This document shows, piece by piece, positions 53,050 through 64,000 of a stretch of DNA of 64,000 nucleotides. Both the position numbers and the translations under genes were made by a program. The stretch comes from Canna indica (lineage: Eukaryota; Streptophyta; Magnoliopsida; Zingiberales; Cannaceae): positions 87,598,001 through 87,662,000 of the forward strand of contig CP136892.1 of the NCBI GenBank assembly GCA_034359265.1, written 5' to 3'. The notes beneath the pieces are model-generated. The model was not told where the DNA came from. It searched no databases and was given only the letters and a program-made list of their open reading frames with translations. Numbering within the stretch: the stretch's first letter is position 1; each line of letters opens with the position of its first letter.

Positions 53050-54000
53050 GGGCAGTGTCCCCCAAAGAGGAAGCAAATGAGCGTGCAATTGCAGTTAAAT
53101 GGTACCAGTGACAGCATGGTAGTGCCCCAACTTGTGTAACTTTTCTTTAAACTCTTCTATAGTTGCTTCAGTTCCTGATGCTTTGACTACAGTTCCATCA
53201 GATTTAATTTCAGAACTGTGGCATACTCGGCATTGTAGTCAATATCCAATTGCCACATGAAGTGATCTTCTCTTTACAAGATGGATGTCACTGAGCACTT
53301 CATTTTTCTTCAATCTCTTGATAGAACTATTTAGATTGCAGTTAAAGCATTTTTTTCCCCTCTACCTAGCCACTTTAGGAAGATTCATTTCTTCACCTTC
53401 AAAGGCTGCTGATTGCTGCCGCATAGCAGAATCTGGGCTTTAGATGAAATACACTATAATGAATTAGATTCGCTTGAAATGTCTTTGATATGGATTTTGC
53501 GCAAAAAGGAATTGTCGGCAGCAAATAGTACTTGCATTTAATTATAAAGTTCTTCAAATCAGTGAAGTGATCATCTATAGAAAGCTGATATGGTTTTGCC
53601 TCGGAGATTTTTGAGTAAATTATACACCAACAATCTTCAAGCCCCTTACAGAAATCTCTAGCACACAGGATTGAAAACAATGTGTTCAATTCGAGGATTA
53701 ATGAAAAGCAACTTGATCTCTCATCTTCAGGTAGAGAATCCAATTGAGCTATCTAACTAGACATTGGAATGGTAATTTGCTTTTTACAGAAGTGATGGAA
53801 CCTTAAAGTAACCAATACCAGTCCAAGAGAAGAGTGAACTCTTTCACCAATCAAAATACTATCTTTTGGATGCTAGAAAATGTTGTCAAACAATCAGTGG
53901 CCAACTGAGTCAAGGATTTTGATGCTTCGTTGAAAGAAGGCAATGAAAGAACGACAAAACTCTTTGAGTTATCATGGTTTACCTCAATGTGCACAAAGAA
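53050..54000 (-). pseudogene. Decayed fragments of an unrecognised protein-coding gene
   Basis: On the minus strand several coding-like blocks lie in order but in different frames with stops between them. They are FFVHIEVNHDNSKSFVVLSL (from about 54000), then DSLPEDERSSCFSLILELN and CKGLEDCWCIIYSKISEAKP (53743 to about 53550), then CRVCHSSEIKSDGTVVKASG and EEFKEKLHKLGHYHAVTG (about 53240-53100). Amino acid composition and conserved-looking words indicate former exons, not chance. I cannot name the family. A live multi-exon gene is possible in principle, but the stop codons inside blocks and the position just 170 bp behind the PERK stop codon favour a truncated pseudogene. Confidence 0.5.
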
Positions 54001-54168
54001 TTTACTACTAATTTTTTACCCCCAGAAATAAAATATTATAGATACAGACACAGACGGGAATAACATTCCAGAATAAAGAGGATGTGGGCAGATAAACCCC
54101 TCTGTGCAAAAGAATTGCTAATTTCTGACAAAATGAAATAGAAAATATTATTCCCCCAAAAAACCTTT

Positions 54169-57100
54169 TCACAGATCTGATTGGTTACTCCAACTAGAAT
54201 GACTATATTCAGGACTAAAAACATGGCTCCCGAATGCCATGCGCTGAAATAGTCGGAGCTCCGCTGAATCTGCCACATTGAACATTTCGCTTTGACCAGG
54301 TCTGACACCATTGTTTAGATCAACATCAGCTAGGGCATCAAGAACTCTTACCACCTGAATATATGTTTTGTACATCAATATGCTGCATGATGAACATAGT
54401 AACATATTTGATTATATTATCTATGTATTTCATTATTACCTTTCCCATTTGAGGCCTCATGGCTGCTGAATGACGAATACATGCAGCTGCTGCTTCAATC
54501 ATACAAAACATTTCATTTTCATTGTAGTTCTTTTCAAGCCTTGGATCGGGTAATTCTTCAAAGTCTCTAGTTTCAAGTGCAATGGCTAGTCTTGGTCGTG
54601 CCTGCAGAATTGCATTGGATTTTTTTTTACTAATATATCATAGATCTCATTTTAGTGGAATTGAGGAGCAAAAGATGCCAAAGAGGCAAAGATTATATGG
54701 ATAAATATCAAATACAAAAATAATTAAGAAATACTTGTGTGAAGGAAATTGAAGGTAAAAGCAGTAGTAGTGCAATTCTTATGGGTCTAGAAGCGGATAC
54801 CAGGTATTCACTCTTATGTCGCAACTTTCAAGCATGGACGTCCTATGAACTTTGCATTTTAAGGCCCAAGAGAGCAACTACGACAAAAACTAATTGATTT
54901 TACACTAAATTTAAATACTCTATCTTCGCCCACTTGGCAAAACTAAAAAATGAGCTTCAAAAAACAATGAGGGCATTCGGGAATGATCCAAGTTCATGAA
55001 GACACAATTCCATCAAATATCATCTTCAAGGAAACATGCACATCAAGCTTGCTGCATCAGTTAAACACTTAAACTAGTAGGCCTCTTCTGTATAACAGTT
55101 GCTGACAATATCCTCTACTGGTCTGTACCACCATACATGGCGAGCCAAATGGGCATAAACAACCACAATACATATGATAAGGATGACCATGCAAAAATAT
55201 TGCATTCTGAGAAGGGCACGAATATAAAAATCTGATATGGATGAGAAATCAATATGCAGAAATTCCAAGGGTTAAAGGAATAGAAAGGTCCTGACTGATA
55301 TTTGTTATTCCATGAGCACTCTTGTTCATAAGAAACTCTAAAAGGGGAATCTTTTATGGAAAAAAACTGGGCATACTTACCAATATATTTTTACTTAAAG
55401 ATACTTTAAAGTTTTCTGAAAAGACAAATTGAGAAAGAAATTTCTGAGCTTACCCACTCAACAAGGCTCTCTTCACCCATAGGCTGGCTGTCGTCTACGG
55501 GCCTTCTTCCAGTAATAAGTTCCAAAAGCACAACCCCAAAAGAATAAACATCAGATCGATCAGTCAACTTGCCACTTGATGCATATTCTGGAGCCATATA
55601 TCTGGGTGGAAAAAACATGCAATTATTTTCAAGCTCAAATAACTATAGGAAAACATATTTGGTTAGAAATTAACAGCATATTGGTTTACCTACCCAAAAG
55701 TTCCCATTACCCGTGTAGTCACATGTGTTTTAGCATCCATAGCTAACCTCGCAAGCCCAAAATCAGAAACCTAGTCCACAGGAAAAGGAAAACATTTAAC
55801 AAAACAAATGAATGCAGAATCTAAGAATTTTTGTCAAAGAAGACCTAAATCAAGGATAACCTGAGCTTCGAAGTTGTTGTCCAATAAAATATTTGAGGAC
55901 TTTATATCTCTATGAATTATCCTTGGATGACCTAGTAAAAATCCAAGATAAATATCAGAACAGACCAAATCAGAGTGAAAATATAGCTAATAGAATGTTT
56001 AAGTTCAAATATTACAATCCTCATGTAAATAGGCTATGCCACGAGCCGCACCAGCTGCAATTTTAACCCTGGTTGCCCAATCGATTACTGGTTTTCCTTT
56101 CCCTGAAACATATTTGCACAGAAAAATTGCCACAGGAAACTTATGAATTGATAGTAAAGAATTACAACTGGTTGATATGTTTCATATAACCAATGAACTA
56201 GTAAGCAAATCATACCATGAAGATGAGAGTGAAGTGTATCATTGGGCACAAAATCATATACAAGCAATCTTTGGTTCTCAGATATGCAGTAGCCCACAAG
56301 TGAAACTAAATGACGATGGTGTACACGGCTAATAATCTCAACTTCAGCTTTGAATTCTCGCTCCCCCTGTCCACTGCCAACCTTTAATTTTTTGACAGCA
56401 ACTTCTTGTCCATCAGGTAAGCATCCTTTATAAACACAACCAAAACCCCCTTCACCTAAAATGTTATGGGGCGAGAAGCCATTTGTTATTGCATATAACT
56501 CTTCATAAGAAAAGCATGACTGAGCACCGACTATCCCTGCTTCGGATGCGACACTTTCAGACTTGTTGTGATATACAAGTGGAGCTGTTGGAGACCTACG
56601 ACGGGGTGTCTCTGGTAAGAAAAAGAAGGCATTGTCACCAGAATAGTAAAATGGCAGAATTGTACATTTCAATTTCATACATTTTATGTTGATTGAATGA
56701 TTAAATTTTGATACTGTTGTTGCTTAAGATATTTAAGAAGTAATTGTTGCAAATTTTATCAAATCAGTCTACCAAGATTTCTATAAACCTGAAGTGAAGG
56801 ATTGTAAATTATAAAGAAGTTGCAGGATAATAATAAAAGAAAATATTTATTGAGTTTTTGCAGCATTACCTGACATTGCTGAAGATGAATAGGGCGAAGG
56901 CATGACAAACCCTGCATATCCAGCACCCGGCCTCCTGCGTCTCCTTATAAACCATATAGCCAGTCCTAGAGATCCAAGTACCACAAACACAACCACCAAT
57001 CCAACAGCTACTGCAGAACCTGTCTTAAGCCCACCACTTCCGGGAGAGTTGGCAGTTGACGCATCTGAAGCAGGATTGGGGGAATTGCTGGAACTCGGAG

Positions 57101-57878
57101 GTAATGTTTGAACAGGGGAAGGAGTTGTGCTACCAGAAGAATTGTTTGAAGAAGGAGAAGGGGTTGAAGGAGCTGTAGGCGGGCTTATAGGAGATCCTAC
57201 GGAAGGAACAGGAGGGCTGGGGGGCGTTGGAGGAACCGGGGAAGGATTCGGCGGTTCAACAGATGGTGGCTTAGGTCCATCCGAAGGCGAAGGTGGTGGA
57301 GAGAGAGAAGGTGGAGGAGGTTTAGTGCGAGACGGAGGTGATGATGGCACAGAGGGCGGCGGTGGAAAACCCACATTAGGTGATGGAGGAGGAGTTGCAT
57401 CAGGTGGCGGGGGAGCGGCTGGAACGGATGGAGGAGGATGTGGTATAGGCCTTGGGGGAGGGCTTGCGGGCGGTGGAGGAGAGGCTGAAGGAGTGGGTGG
57501 TGAAGGCGATGGTGGACGCACTGCAGGAGGCGGGGAAGAAGGAACAGGCGGCGGAAAAGTGGGACCAGGTGGAGGGGGAGCGATAGGAACACCCGGCGGC
57601 TGCGACTGCGGTGGTGGAGAAGCTGGCGGTGGAGAAGATGGTGGAGGAGGGGTAGGGGCAGGAGTAGTGGGATCCGGTGGCGGAGGGGTAGGGGCAGGAG
57701 TAGTGGGATCCGGTAGCGGAGGGGAAGGGGGAACGGCAGCGGGAACAGGTGGAGGAGAAGCAGCAGAATCAGAAGGCGGTGGAGGGGAAGCAGCAGAATC
57801 AGAAGGCGGTGGAGGGGAAGCAGCAGAATCAGAAGACGGCGGAATAGCCGAAGAGGAAGGTGAAGGAGATGCTGACAT
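54169..57878 (-). CDS. PERK: PERK-type proline-rich receptor-like kinase
   Basis: PERKs are plasma-membrane kinases whose proline-rich outer part is thought to sense the cell wall. The exons are 57878-56870, 56611-56216, 56102-56016, 55931-55861, 55770-55694, 55601-55454, 54601-54440 and 54354-54169; all introns are GT-AG, total 711 codons. Residues 1 to about 265 are extremely rich in Pro/Ser with extensin-like PPPP runs and short internal repeats ([10 protein letters not shown] three times, [12 protein letters not shown] twice). The membrane span is at about 287-311, followed by RRRRR. The kinase has [11 protein letters not shown] (from 389), K410, HRD with D506, DFG at 524, and APEY. All catalytic residues are present, so it should be active. 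The start is ATG 57878 ([10 protein letters not shown]); the frame opens further upstream only through a non-ATG codon. Confidence 0.95.
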
Positions 57879-58680
57879 GCTCACTAGCAGTATTACAGCA
57901 GCTCCTTCGCAACACAAGATCTCGGAATCAGAAACAACATCCGCAGTTCACTCTTTCAAGGCTTACATCAACGAAAACTTTGTTCTTGACAAGGCCAGAG
58001 ATTCTCGTCTCTGCCAAAAGATTAGCCAACGAGATTCGGAATCTACTTATTTCTTACAAAATCTGTGAAGTAATGTCTCAAGCGGATCCAAAAAAGGCAG
58101 AACAAATTCCCCGGTCACACAAAACAAACTCCTCCGCGAGATCCCACTTTCTATGCCTATCGACCAAATCAGAGGAGGTCTGCAGTCTGCTTCAAAAGAA
58201 CTCCTACAAGAATAAAATGGTGACCCAAAATCTCAACTTTACTTCACGAACCTCCGCAAGATCTAATTTTTTCCGAAGATCGAGCAACAGAAGGCCAAAA
58301 CCAATGAATAATGAAGATCGCAGTACTCTAAATCGGACCACCAGCCAAAATGCAGCGCGTTCCTGGAAACACTGGCCTTAAAATGTGCCGCAAGGTGTTC
58401 CCTGCTGCGGATAGTACACAGTAGCACTCAACCCCCCTTCCTACTTCAGTCTTCGCTTCCTCTACTCGTCTTTTCCGCTAAAACTACGAGCGAAACCAAA
58501 ACGTGATGATGACGCGATCGATAACTGGGCTCTTCTCGGGCAGGCAAGAAAGAGGGGAGCGACTTAGCGAGGTAGCCGAGACGGACGAAGTGGACCAGCT
58601 TACTTTCGACCTTCTCTCTCTCTCTCTCTCTCCCGCTGACTGCAAAGACGAATTTATAAAGGGATAAAGTTGATTAAAAA
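57879..58680 (-). promoter_or_regulatory. PERK promoter and leader
   Basis: On the minus strand CCTTTATAAATTCG near 58650-58663 is a good TATA box. Just downstream lies a GA repeat (plus-strand CT run 58613-58632), then a leader of about 740 bp that may include an intron. ORFs across this leader do not resemble proteins. Confidence 0.6.
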
Positions 58681-59149
58681 TTTGTTTTTTTTTGCTCGTC
58701 TTAATAGAATGATGTGAACATCCACCAATGGGTGCGAGCTTTACGTACCTTTCAGATATCCAATTCCGGCCTTTCTTCCACCGTCAACACACTGAAACGA
58801 TGACTGGTGAAGAGATCAAACAACCGCCGCCTCGAGATAGTTCGATATTTCTCGATCCAGTATGAATGTGTAATAATAAATGGGAAATTAATATATATGG
58901 AAAGTTCTTTCTAAAAAATCTCGTTTTGGAAAGGAATTTGATGGCAGGTGAAAAGGACCGAGTTAAGAATATCATTTATGGAAATTGAATAGCTGGTGCC
59001 TGGATGGGTTGAGGTGCGAGAGACAAGTATAGCACTTAGATCGAGAGAATGAAAGAAATGAAGTTGCTGAGCTTCTTCCTCCTCCCTCGTTAAGAGTAGA
59101 CTTTTCATGTGTTGTTTCTAGATTGCAAGGGTTCGATAATTATATATAT
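58681..59149. other. Intergenic DNA upstream of PERK
   Basis: I see no gene or clear repeat. Confidence 0.4.
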
Positions 59150-59575
59150 TTTTTATGATTAATAGAAATCGAAATTCATTAAATATCCATTAGCCCAAAT
59201 CTATACCCATTAACCGAAATTGAAACTTAAACGATTCAATTTCAAATATGTGTATTTGAAATTGAAATTGAGTTTTGATTATACGTCCCATAATCGAAAT
59301 CGATTAATTTGATTCGAATAAAATCGGTTACTCATTTACTAACCAATCAACTAATTAATAAATGGATAACATATTAGTAAATTAGATTTTGACAAGTCTA
59401 AAAAATATCAAAATATATAATTGATTTCAATTATCGGTTATCCGCAAATTAATAACCAAAATCGAACAGAACTTAATTAATTTTTCATATCCTCTAATCG
59501 AAATCAAAATCGAATCGTAAATTCACTATTTAAAATTGAATTTTGCATTTTGATTAATCTGTTTCAATTGCCACC
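59150..59575. repeat. Dispersed repeat with GGTTATCCG words (copy 2)
   Basis: This is a relative of 45190-45560 in the opposite orientation: ATAATCGAAATCGATTAATT, CAATTATCGGTTATCCGC and AATCGAAATCAAAATCGAAT. The right end reads GTTTCAATTGCCACCACTA, a hAT-like terminus. No ORF is seen. Confidence 0.6.
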
Positions 59576-59625
59576 ACTAGTATTGTTGGAAACTGACACT
59601 CTTTGAGAAAAAAAATGAAGTTAAA

Positions 59626-59948
59626 TACTTCTTTTGTTTCATAATAAGTGATTTTTTAGGTTTTGGCATATAAATTAAAAAAACTATTTAATAGCCTAAT
59701 TTCTAGCAAAAATTTTTTTTGACTAAATTACCCATAGTGTGCGATCCTTAATATTCTCAATGAATGCTCTATTGATTGACATTCAATATTCTCTTGTATT
59801 GTACACCATTGATGGGAGTAACTTTTATTAAAGGTTAAAATTGATAAAAAAAATTAATATTACATTGAAAGTCTAAAGTGTCACTTATTATAAAAAAAAA
59901 TTAAAAAAATTAAAAAGTCACTTATTATGAAATGAATGAAATATTTTA
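59626..59948. mobile_element. Stowaway-like MITE
   Basis: Left terminus CTTCTTTTGTTTCATAATAA and right terminus TTATTATGAAATGAATGAAA are long imperfect inverted repeats about 320 bp apart. TA dinucleotides stand at both outer edges. The shape resembles Stowaway/mariner MITEs, whose usual terminus is CTCCCTCCGT. The element is decayed, with no coding content. Confidence 0.65.
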
Positions 59949-61924
59949 TATAATAATTATGCACATAGTAAATAGTGTATTTTGCAAAATAAATAAGCAA
60001 ATAAATTTTAGCATTTTTATCGGAATCAAAATATATTTAATGAAATTGTGAATTTAAAATGTAATTTCTCAAATTCTCAAATCCAAATCTTAAATTTTAT
60101 AATATCCATTTCATTCCTCCACAAATGTATTTCTAAATCTAAGATGGTTTTATAGATATAAATAAATTAGTTTTAGTCCATAAAATATGTTTCATACAAT
60201 ATTAACATAATGTTAAGGTCTAACAAATAATTTAGATCAAAATATTTCATTTTTTTCAATTTCAGAGTAAAAGTTTCTAATGCCCAAAGTTTTGAATAGC
60301 TTTACGATTCTTTAAAAATTAAATTTAGTTAATAAAATATATTTTTATGATATAAAAATATGCTAAGCTCTAAAAAAATATTTCGAATCAAAATCTTTCA
60401 CTATTTTAATTTAAATTTAGTATTATAAACTTTTGACAAAAAATTTTAATGCATTAAACATATAACGATTTTGAGAAATCACTAAATAAATTTCATTAAT
60501 GGAACCCAAAATAGATCATATCAAAATTACCCAAATCAGGATTTTTTAATGAAGTTTTCCTCTACTATATACAACATCAAAACAATGATTAATAAAAAAA
60601 AAAAAGATTATAAAACATATATATATATCTATATCAAAGAGGTGTTAGAAATTTTCGCTCAAATATATAACATTAAATTAAAATTGAAATATTATATTTT
60701 GGTATAGATTATTTTTAAATTGTAGTACATCTTTTTATATCATATAAAATTATTTTTTAATAAAATTTACATAATTATTATAAATTTTGAACAAAAATAT
60801 ATAATGTGTTAGAGATTTGGATGGATAGGTAAAATGAGTATTATAAAAATTTAGATTTCCGATTCCAAATTTTAAGCAATTATATTTTAGATTCAAAAAT
60901 TTTGATTGAACATATTATAATTTTGAGAAATCACTAAATAAAATTTATTCCGAAAATTTTTCAGAAGTTTTCCTCTACTTTATACTACATCAAAACAATG
61001 ATTAATGAAAAAAATTATTATAAAAAAACCTTTTTTCTTAATATATAGCTTCACACAATCCATATAACAAATCATAACATGTATAAAAAAAAATGGAATA
61101 ATATTAATAAATAGGTGACAGAACCTTAAGTTTTATTATTTAATTACTTTGCTTTTTTAATATTAATTTATTAACATAACCAAGTACAAGAGCTATTATT
61201 TATGATATATTAATTTCCAGTGCATGCAATAAAAAAAGAATGATATTATCTTTATATTATATATTTATTTATTTCATTAATTAATTAAAATGGTGAATTA
61301 TATTGCGGGGAAGCATCCTAATCAATTAATTTCTAAAGAGCAGGTGGCAATATCAAGTGAAATTAATTGTTTCGTTTGAACATTCAAACTCCGCATTTAA
61401 CACTGCATTTGACACCTCAGGTTGCAATATTGCATCTACAAGACGTACAAAACTCAGCAAGGTTGGCTTTCATCATAACTTTATTTATAATACACATGAC
61501 TTTGACTTTGTATGCAGTACTACTGCTCTCATTTGACTTTTTTAAAAGCGTGGACCTTGACAAGACAGGCAGTGAATTATTAGGATAATTATCATCATCT
61601 ACTTGTCCATGCAAACTCTACTAGTCAAATAGTAGTTTGTGAAGTAGCTTATTAAACTGGCATCTTATAATTAAGAAGCAGCGTAGGATCTCTATCATGT
61701 CTAATTATTTATCTCAACCGACCACTTGAAGCCTGCATGCATGAGAGCATAAAATAAGGGGGGATTAGTTCAGAATCATGCATGACTTGGGATGTCAGCA
61801 TGTTAGTACTGAATTATAGTAAGTTTAAGTTGAGATGCCTTTTGCTCTGGGATTGTTATTGTTGAAGCTTGAGTTGGAATTATATATTGTTGACTACAAA
61901 TTATCACTCTACTTACTGGTGTGC
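59949..61924. other. AT-rich intergenic DNA with a direct repeat
   Basis: About 60465-60600 and 60905-61025 are direct copies sharing TTTTGAGAAATCACTAAATA, GAAGTTTTCCTCTACT and ACATCAAAACAATGATTAAT. No gene is seen. The 60-74-codon ORFs here are chance. Confidence 0.55.
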
Positions 61925-61929
61925 ATGAC

Positions 61930-62300
61930 TACTGGGTAGGCTCGGAATCGGTTGGAACGGAGATAAATCTAGATAGATTCGAATTAAATTCGGATAGTAT
62001 CTGAGACAAAAATTAAGGAACCCAGTTAAAATAAATTTCAATTTTGGGTCCAACATCTCTCGAAAATCGAAATCAGAACATGTATCCGAAATATGTATCT
62101 TGAAACTTATTCTGAAACCTGCTTTGAAATCTGTTGAAGCTTATTTTGAAATCTTCTATTCATTTTACAAGTTTCAACATAATACCCAAAATCTGTAAAT
62201 AAAATAGGTTCCAACATGATACTCAGAACTGAAATTGTAACTTGTGATTCAGAGTAGGGCCCGATTCCAGGGTCCAAAAGGATATGGTCCGATTTCAAAA
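61930..62300 (+). repeat. Dispersed repeat with CTGAGACAAAAATTAAGGAA (copy 2)
   Basis: Same family and orientation as 52495-52790. The copy here is longer, with extra internal TTTTGAAATCT/CTTGAAACTTATT repeats. No ORF. Confidence 0.65.
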
Positions 62301-63410
62301 CCTAAGAATCGATTCTATACACCGTAGAATATGAGTATCATAAAAAATACAGGATATTCGAATCCGCTCATATATCCTTAATTCTACTTTACTTAATTGA
62401 TTGGGAATTTGAACCCATTGGCTAATTCATAGTATAAATATTTTTTAATGTGCTTGACATCATTAATTAAAAGTGTAAATGGGCCGGATCCGCACACGAA
62501 TGGCATGAACCCGACTCGAATGGCAATGCGGCATACAGCTATTGCTGAAGTGGAATAGGAGACTACTAATAGCAGGCTCATTTGGGCCGTAATATTTTTT
62601 TGCTATTGGATTATTCTCATCAAATCGATCATTTGTTCCACAAATATCCATCATGGAGGCCACATTTATATCATCGATCAAGATAGACATAAACAACATT
62701 TTTTTAAATATATTTATTATGAATATAATAATCATTTTATTTTATCATCCCATTAAAATATTAACATGCCAATATCATTTTAGTATAATTATATTATTTT
62801 CCATCCAAATTTCATTAACTAGGATAATAATTTATCATCCCATCTCATGCACGAAAGGTGTTAATACGAATAAGTCGTTCACGAATACTTCATGATCACG
62901 CGCGTCCGAATCGGCCAAAACCATTCCCGTTATCTACTCGCTATATTTACCAAGCGATATCGCATGTACATAAATGTTTATCTACTCTTTAATTCTCTAC
63001 TCGAATCGGTCAAAACCTTTCCAGTTATCTACTCGAAATATTTCTTAAAGCGATATATATAAATGTACTCTAAATCATTTATTATACTTTATCCGTTTTG
63101 TTATCCTTCTTTCTGTAACAAAATTCACACCGCCTCATGTATTACGCACTGTCCCACCAATGTTTCGATTGGAAATATCTGTGGGCTCGTGTGTGGGCTC
63201 GTGTGTGGGCTCCACTGATTCAGTCGATTGCACCAACCATGAGCCAGGTGAGAAGGCTGGGTAGAAGCTGCCCCCCCGAAAATAATAGAAGAAGAAGCCG
63301 TTGTGCAATCGTGTGATATGATACGTAAAAAACAAGGGCATGATTGTAAAATAATAGAGAATGGTGGTGGGTTCTACGTTCTCTGCAACGGCGTCGGGGT
63401 GGGCGAGACG
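62301..63410. other. Intergenic DNA upstream of the SWEET gene
   Basis: I see no gene. A 14-bp unit (TGTGTGGGCTCG) is tandemly repeated near 63180-63210, and GC content rises towards 63400. Confidence 0.4.
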
Positions 63411-63745
63411 AATGCTTATAAAACGCGTACTCCATGAAGAGCGAAACCGAACCAAGGAAGAGAGAGGGAGAGAGAGAGTGCGCATTAAAAGGGAGGTGCG
63501 TGAAGGACGTTAACCAAACGCTTACAGGCATCGCGACGGCCATCGTGAACCGCCGGGCTTCTTCTTCTCTTGGGTGTGTGCAAGCCTTTATCCATTGGGA
63601 GTCGATCGATCGCTCTCCTCTGCTTTTTGGGATGGAGTTGATCGCTTGCAGATGGTGTTTTCTTCCTTTTTCTCTGTTTCATTTTTGTTTGATCTATTGT
63701 AACGTTCTCTCTTAGGGTATCAGTCCGAGCTAAGGAACCGCAAAG
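63411..63745 (+). promoter_or_regulatory. Promoter and leader of the probable SWEET gene
   Basis: GCTTATAAAACGCG at 63413-63426 is a good TATA box. A GA microsatellite (about 63460-63478) and a leader of about 300 bp follow before ATG 63746. Confidence 0.6.
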
Positions 63746-63791
63746 ATGGTTATGACGCAGAACGAAATCCGCAATATCATCGGAATCATAG
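63746..63791 (+). CDS. First exon of a probable SWEET sugar transporter (partial)
   Basis: SWEETs are bidirectional sugar carriers with seven membrane spans. The 46-bp exon encodes MVMTQNEIRNIIGIIG, with the last glycine codon split at a GTATTC donor. Plant SWEETs characteristically begin M-V-x-x-x-x-x-R-x-x-V/I-G-I-I-G with an intron exactly after this glycine. Phase and length match that pattern. The TATA box and leader upstream support a true gene start. Exon 2 is not visible before 64000. Because only 15 residues are available, the assignment rests on the start motif and the intron position. Confidence 0.7.
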
Positions 63792-64000
63792 GTATTCTTC
63801 ATAGATATCCAACCATTAAAAATCAATGTGCATTCTCCTCTATCGATCTCCCACAGATTTTTCCTTCTTCAACAAAGAAAGGGTAAAGTAAACTCATGCC
63901 TTTGTTCAACTTCTCTCTTACACACACTACATCTGCAGTGCTTTCGATTTCTCTCACGATCTGATCAACAATCTTTTCGATTTTTTTTTGTCCGATCGAT

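Noticed and set aside
57127..58068. Long glycine-rich plus-strand ORF (313 codons)
   Set aside because: It is the reverse complement of the proline-rich first exon of PERK; CCN/TCN codons read backwards give Gly and stop-free frames.

Overview
The window is nuclear DNA of a flowering plant. The protein-coding genes have many GT-AG introns, intergenic DNA is strongly AT-rich, and the gene families are plant-specific: a PERK receptor kinase, an LRR receptor-like protein (RLP) cluster, a chloroplast-type tRNA adenosine deaminase with a very long N-terminal region, an ALA-type P4-ATPase and a SWEET. Some features would fit a monocot, but I cannot fix the species from sequence alone.

Layout. Positions 1-5515 hold a partial duplicate of the TADA (tRNA adenosine deaminase, arginine) gene on the minus strand. 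A LINE sits in its first intron, and a second LINE (1-918) runs off the left edge. Positions 5514-24815 are a rearranged tandem array built from an RLP gene and its intergenic spacer. There are three full spacer copies (about 5514-7930, 8074-10509, 16656-18908) and one truncated copy (24506-24815). Two nearly identical RLP genes (11222-14162 and 20689-23472) are both broken at the same LRR. A small chimeric piece of TADA exon 1 (about 7934-8078) sits where another RLP would be expected. Insertions in the array include a TRIM retrotransposon (10510-11032, 5-bp target duplication), an LTR-like element (about 14949-16411) and a mosaic carrying a 92-codon ORF (18909-20210). The complete TADA gene follows (25006-30929, minus, four coding exons, 1317 codons), with a third LINE in an intron.

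Positions 31216-36990 are AT-rich intergenic DNA with two non-autonomous TIR-like elements, ending in the promoter and leader of a P4-type lipid flippase (36991-43253, 11 exons, 1193 codons). Next come a small membrane protein (44323-44631, minus), the mitochondrial ATP synthase OSCP/subunit O gene (46517-50829, 6 exons, 246 codons, with an Au-like SINE in an intron), decayed fragments of an unrecognised gene (about 53050-54000, minus), a PERK proline-rich receptor-like kinase (54169-57878, minus, 8 exons, 711 codons), a repeat-rich stretch, and the promoter, leader and first short exon of a probable SWEET sugar transporter at the right edge.

The ordinary genes serve separate housekeeping and signalling roles and show no operon-like cooperation. 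The unusual part is 1-31 kb. There, TADA and RLP sequence have recombined, giving chimeric junctions, paired lesions in the two RLP copies, and repeated retrotransposon insertion into the TADA introns. All exon boundaries were derived by eye from GT-AG sites, reading-frame closure and remembered family sequence; no alignment was run.
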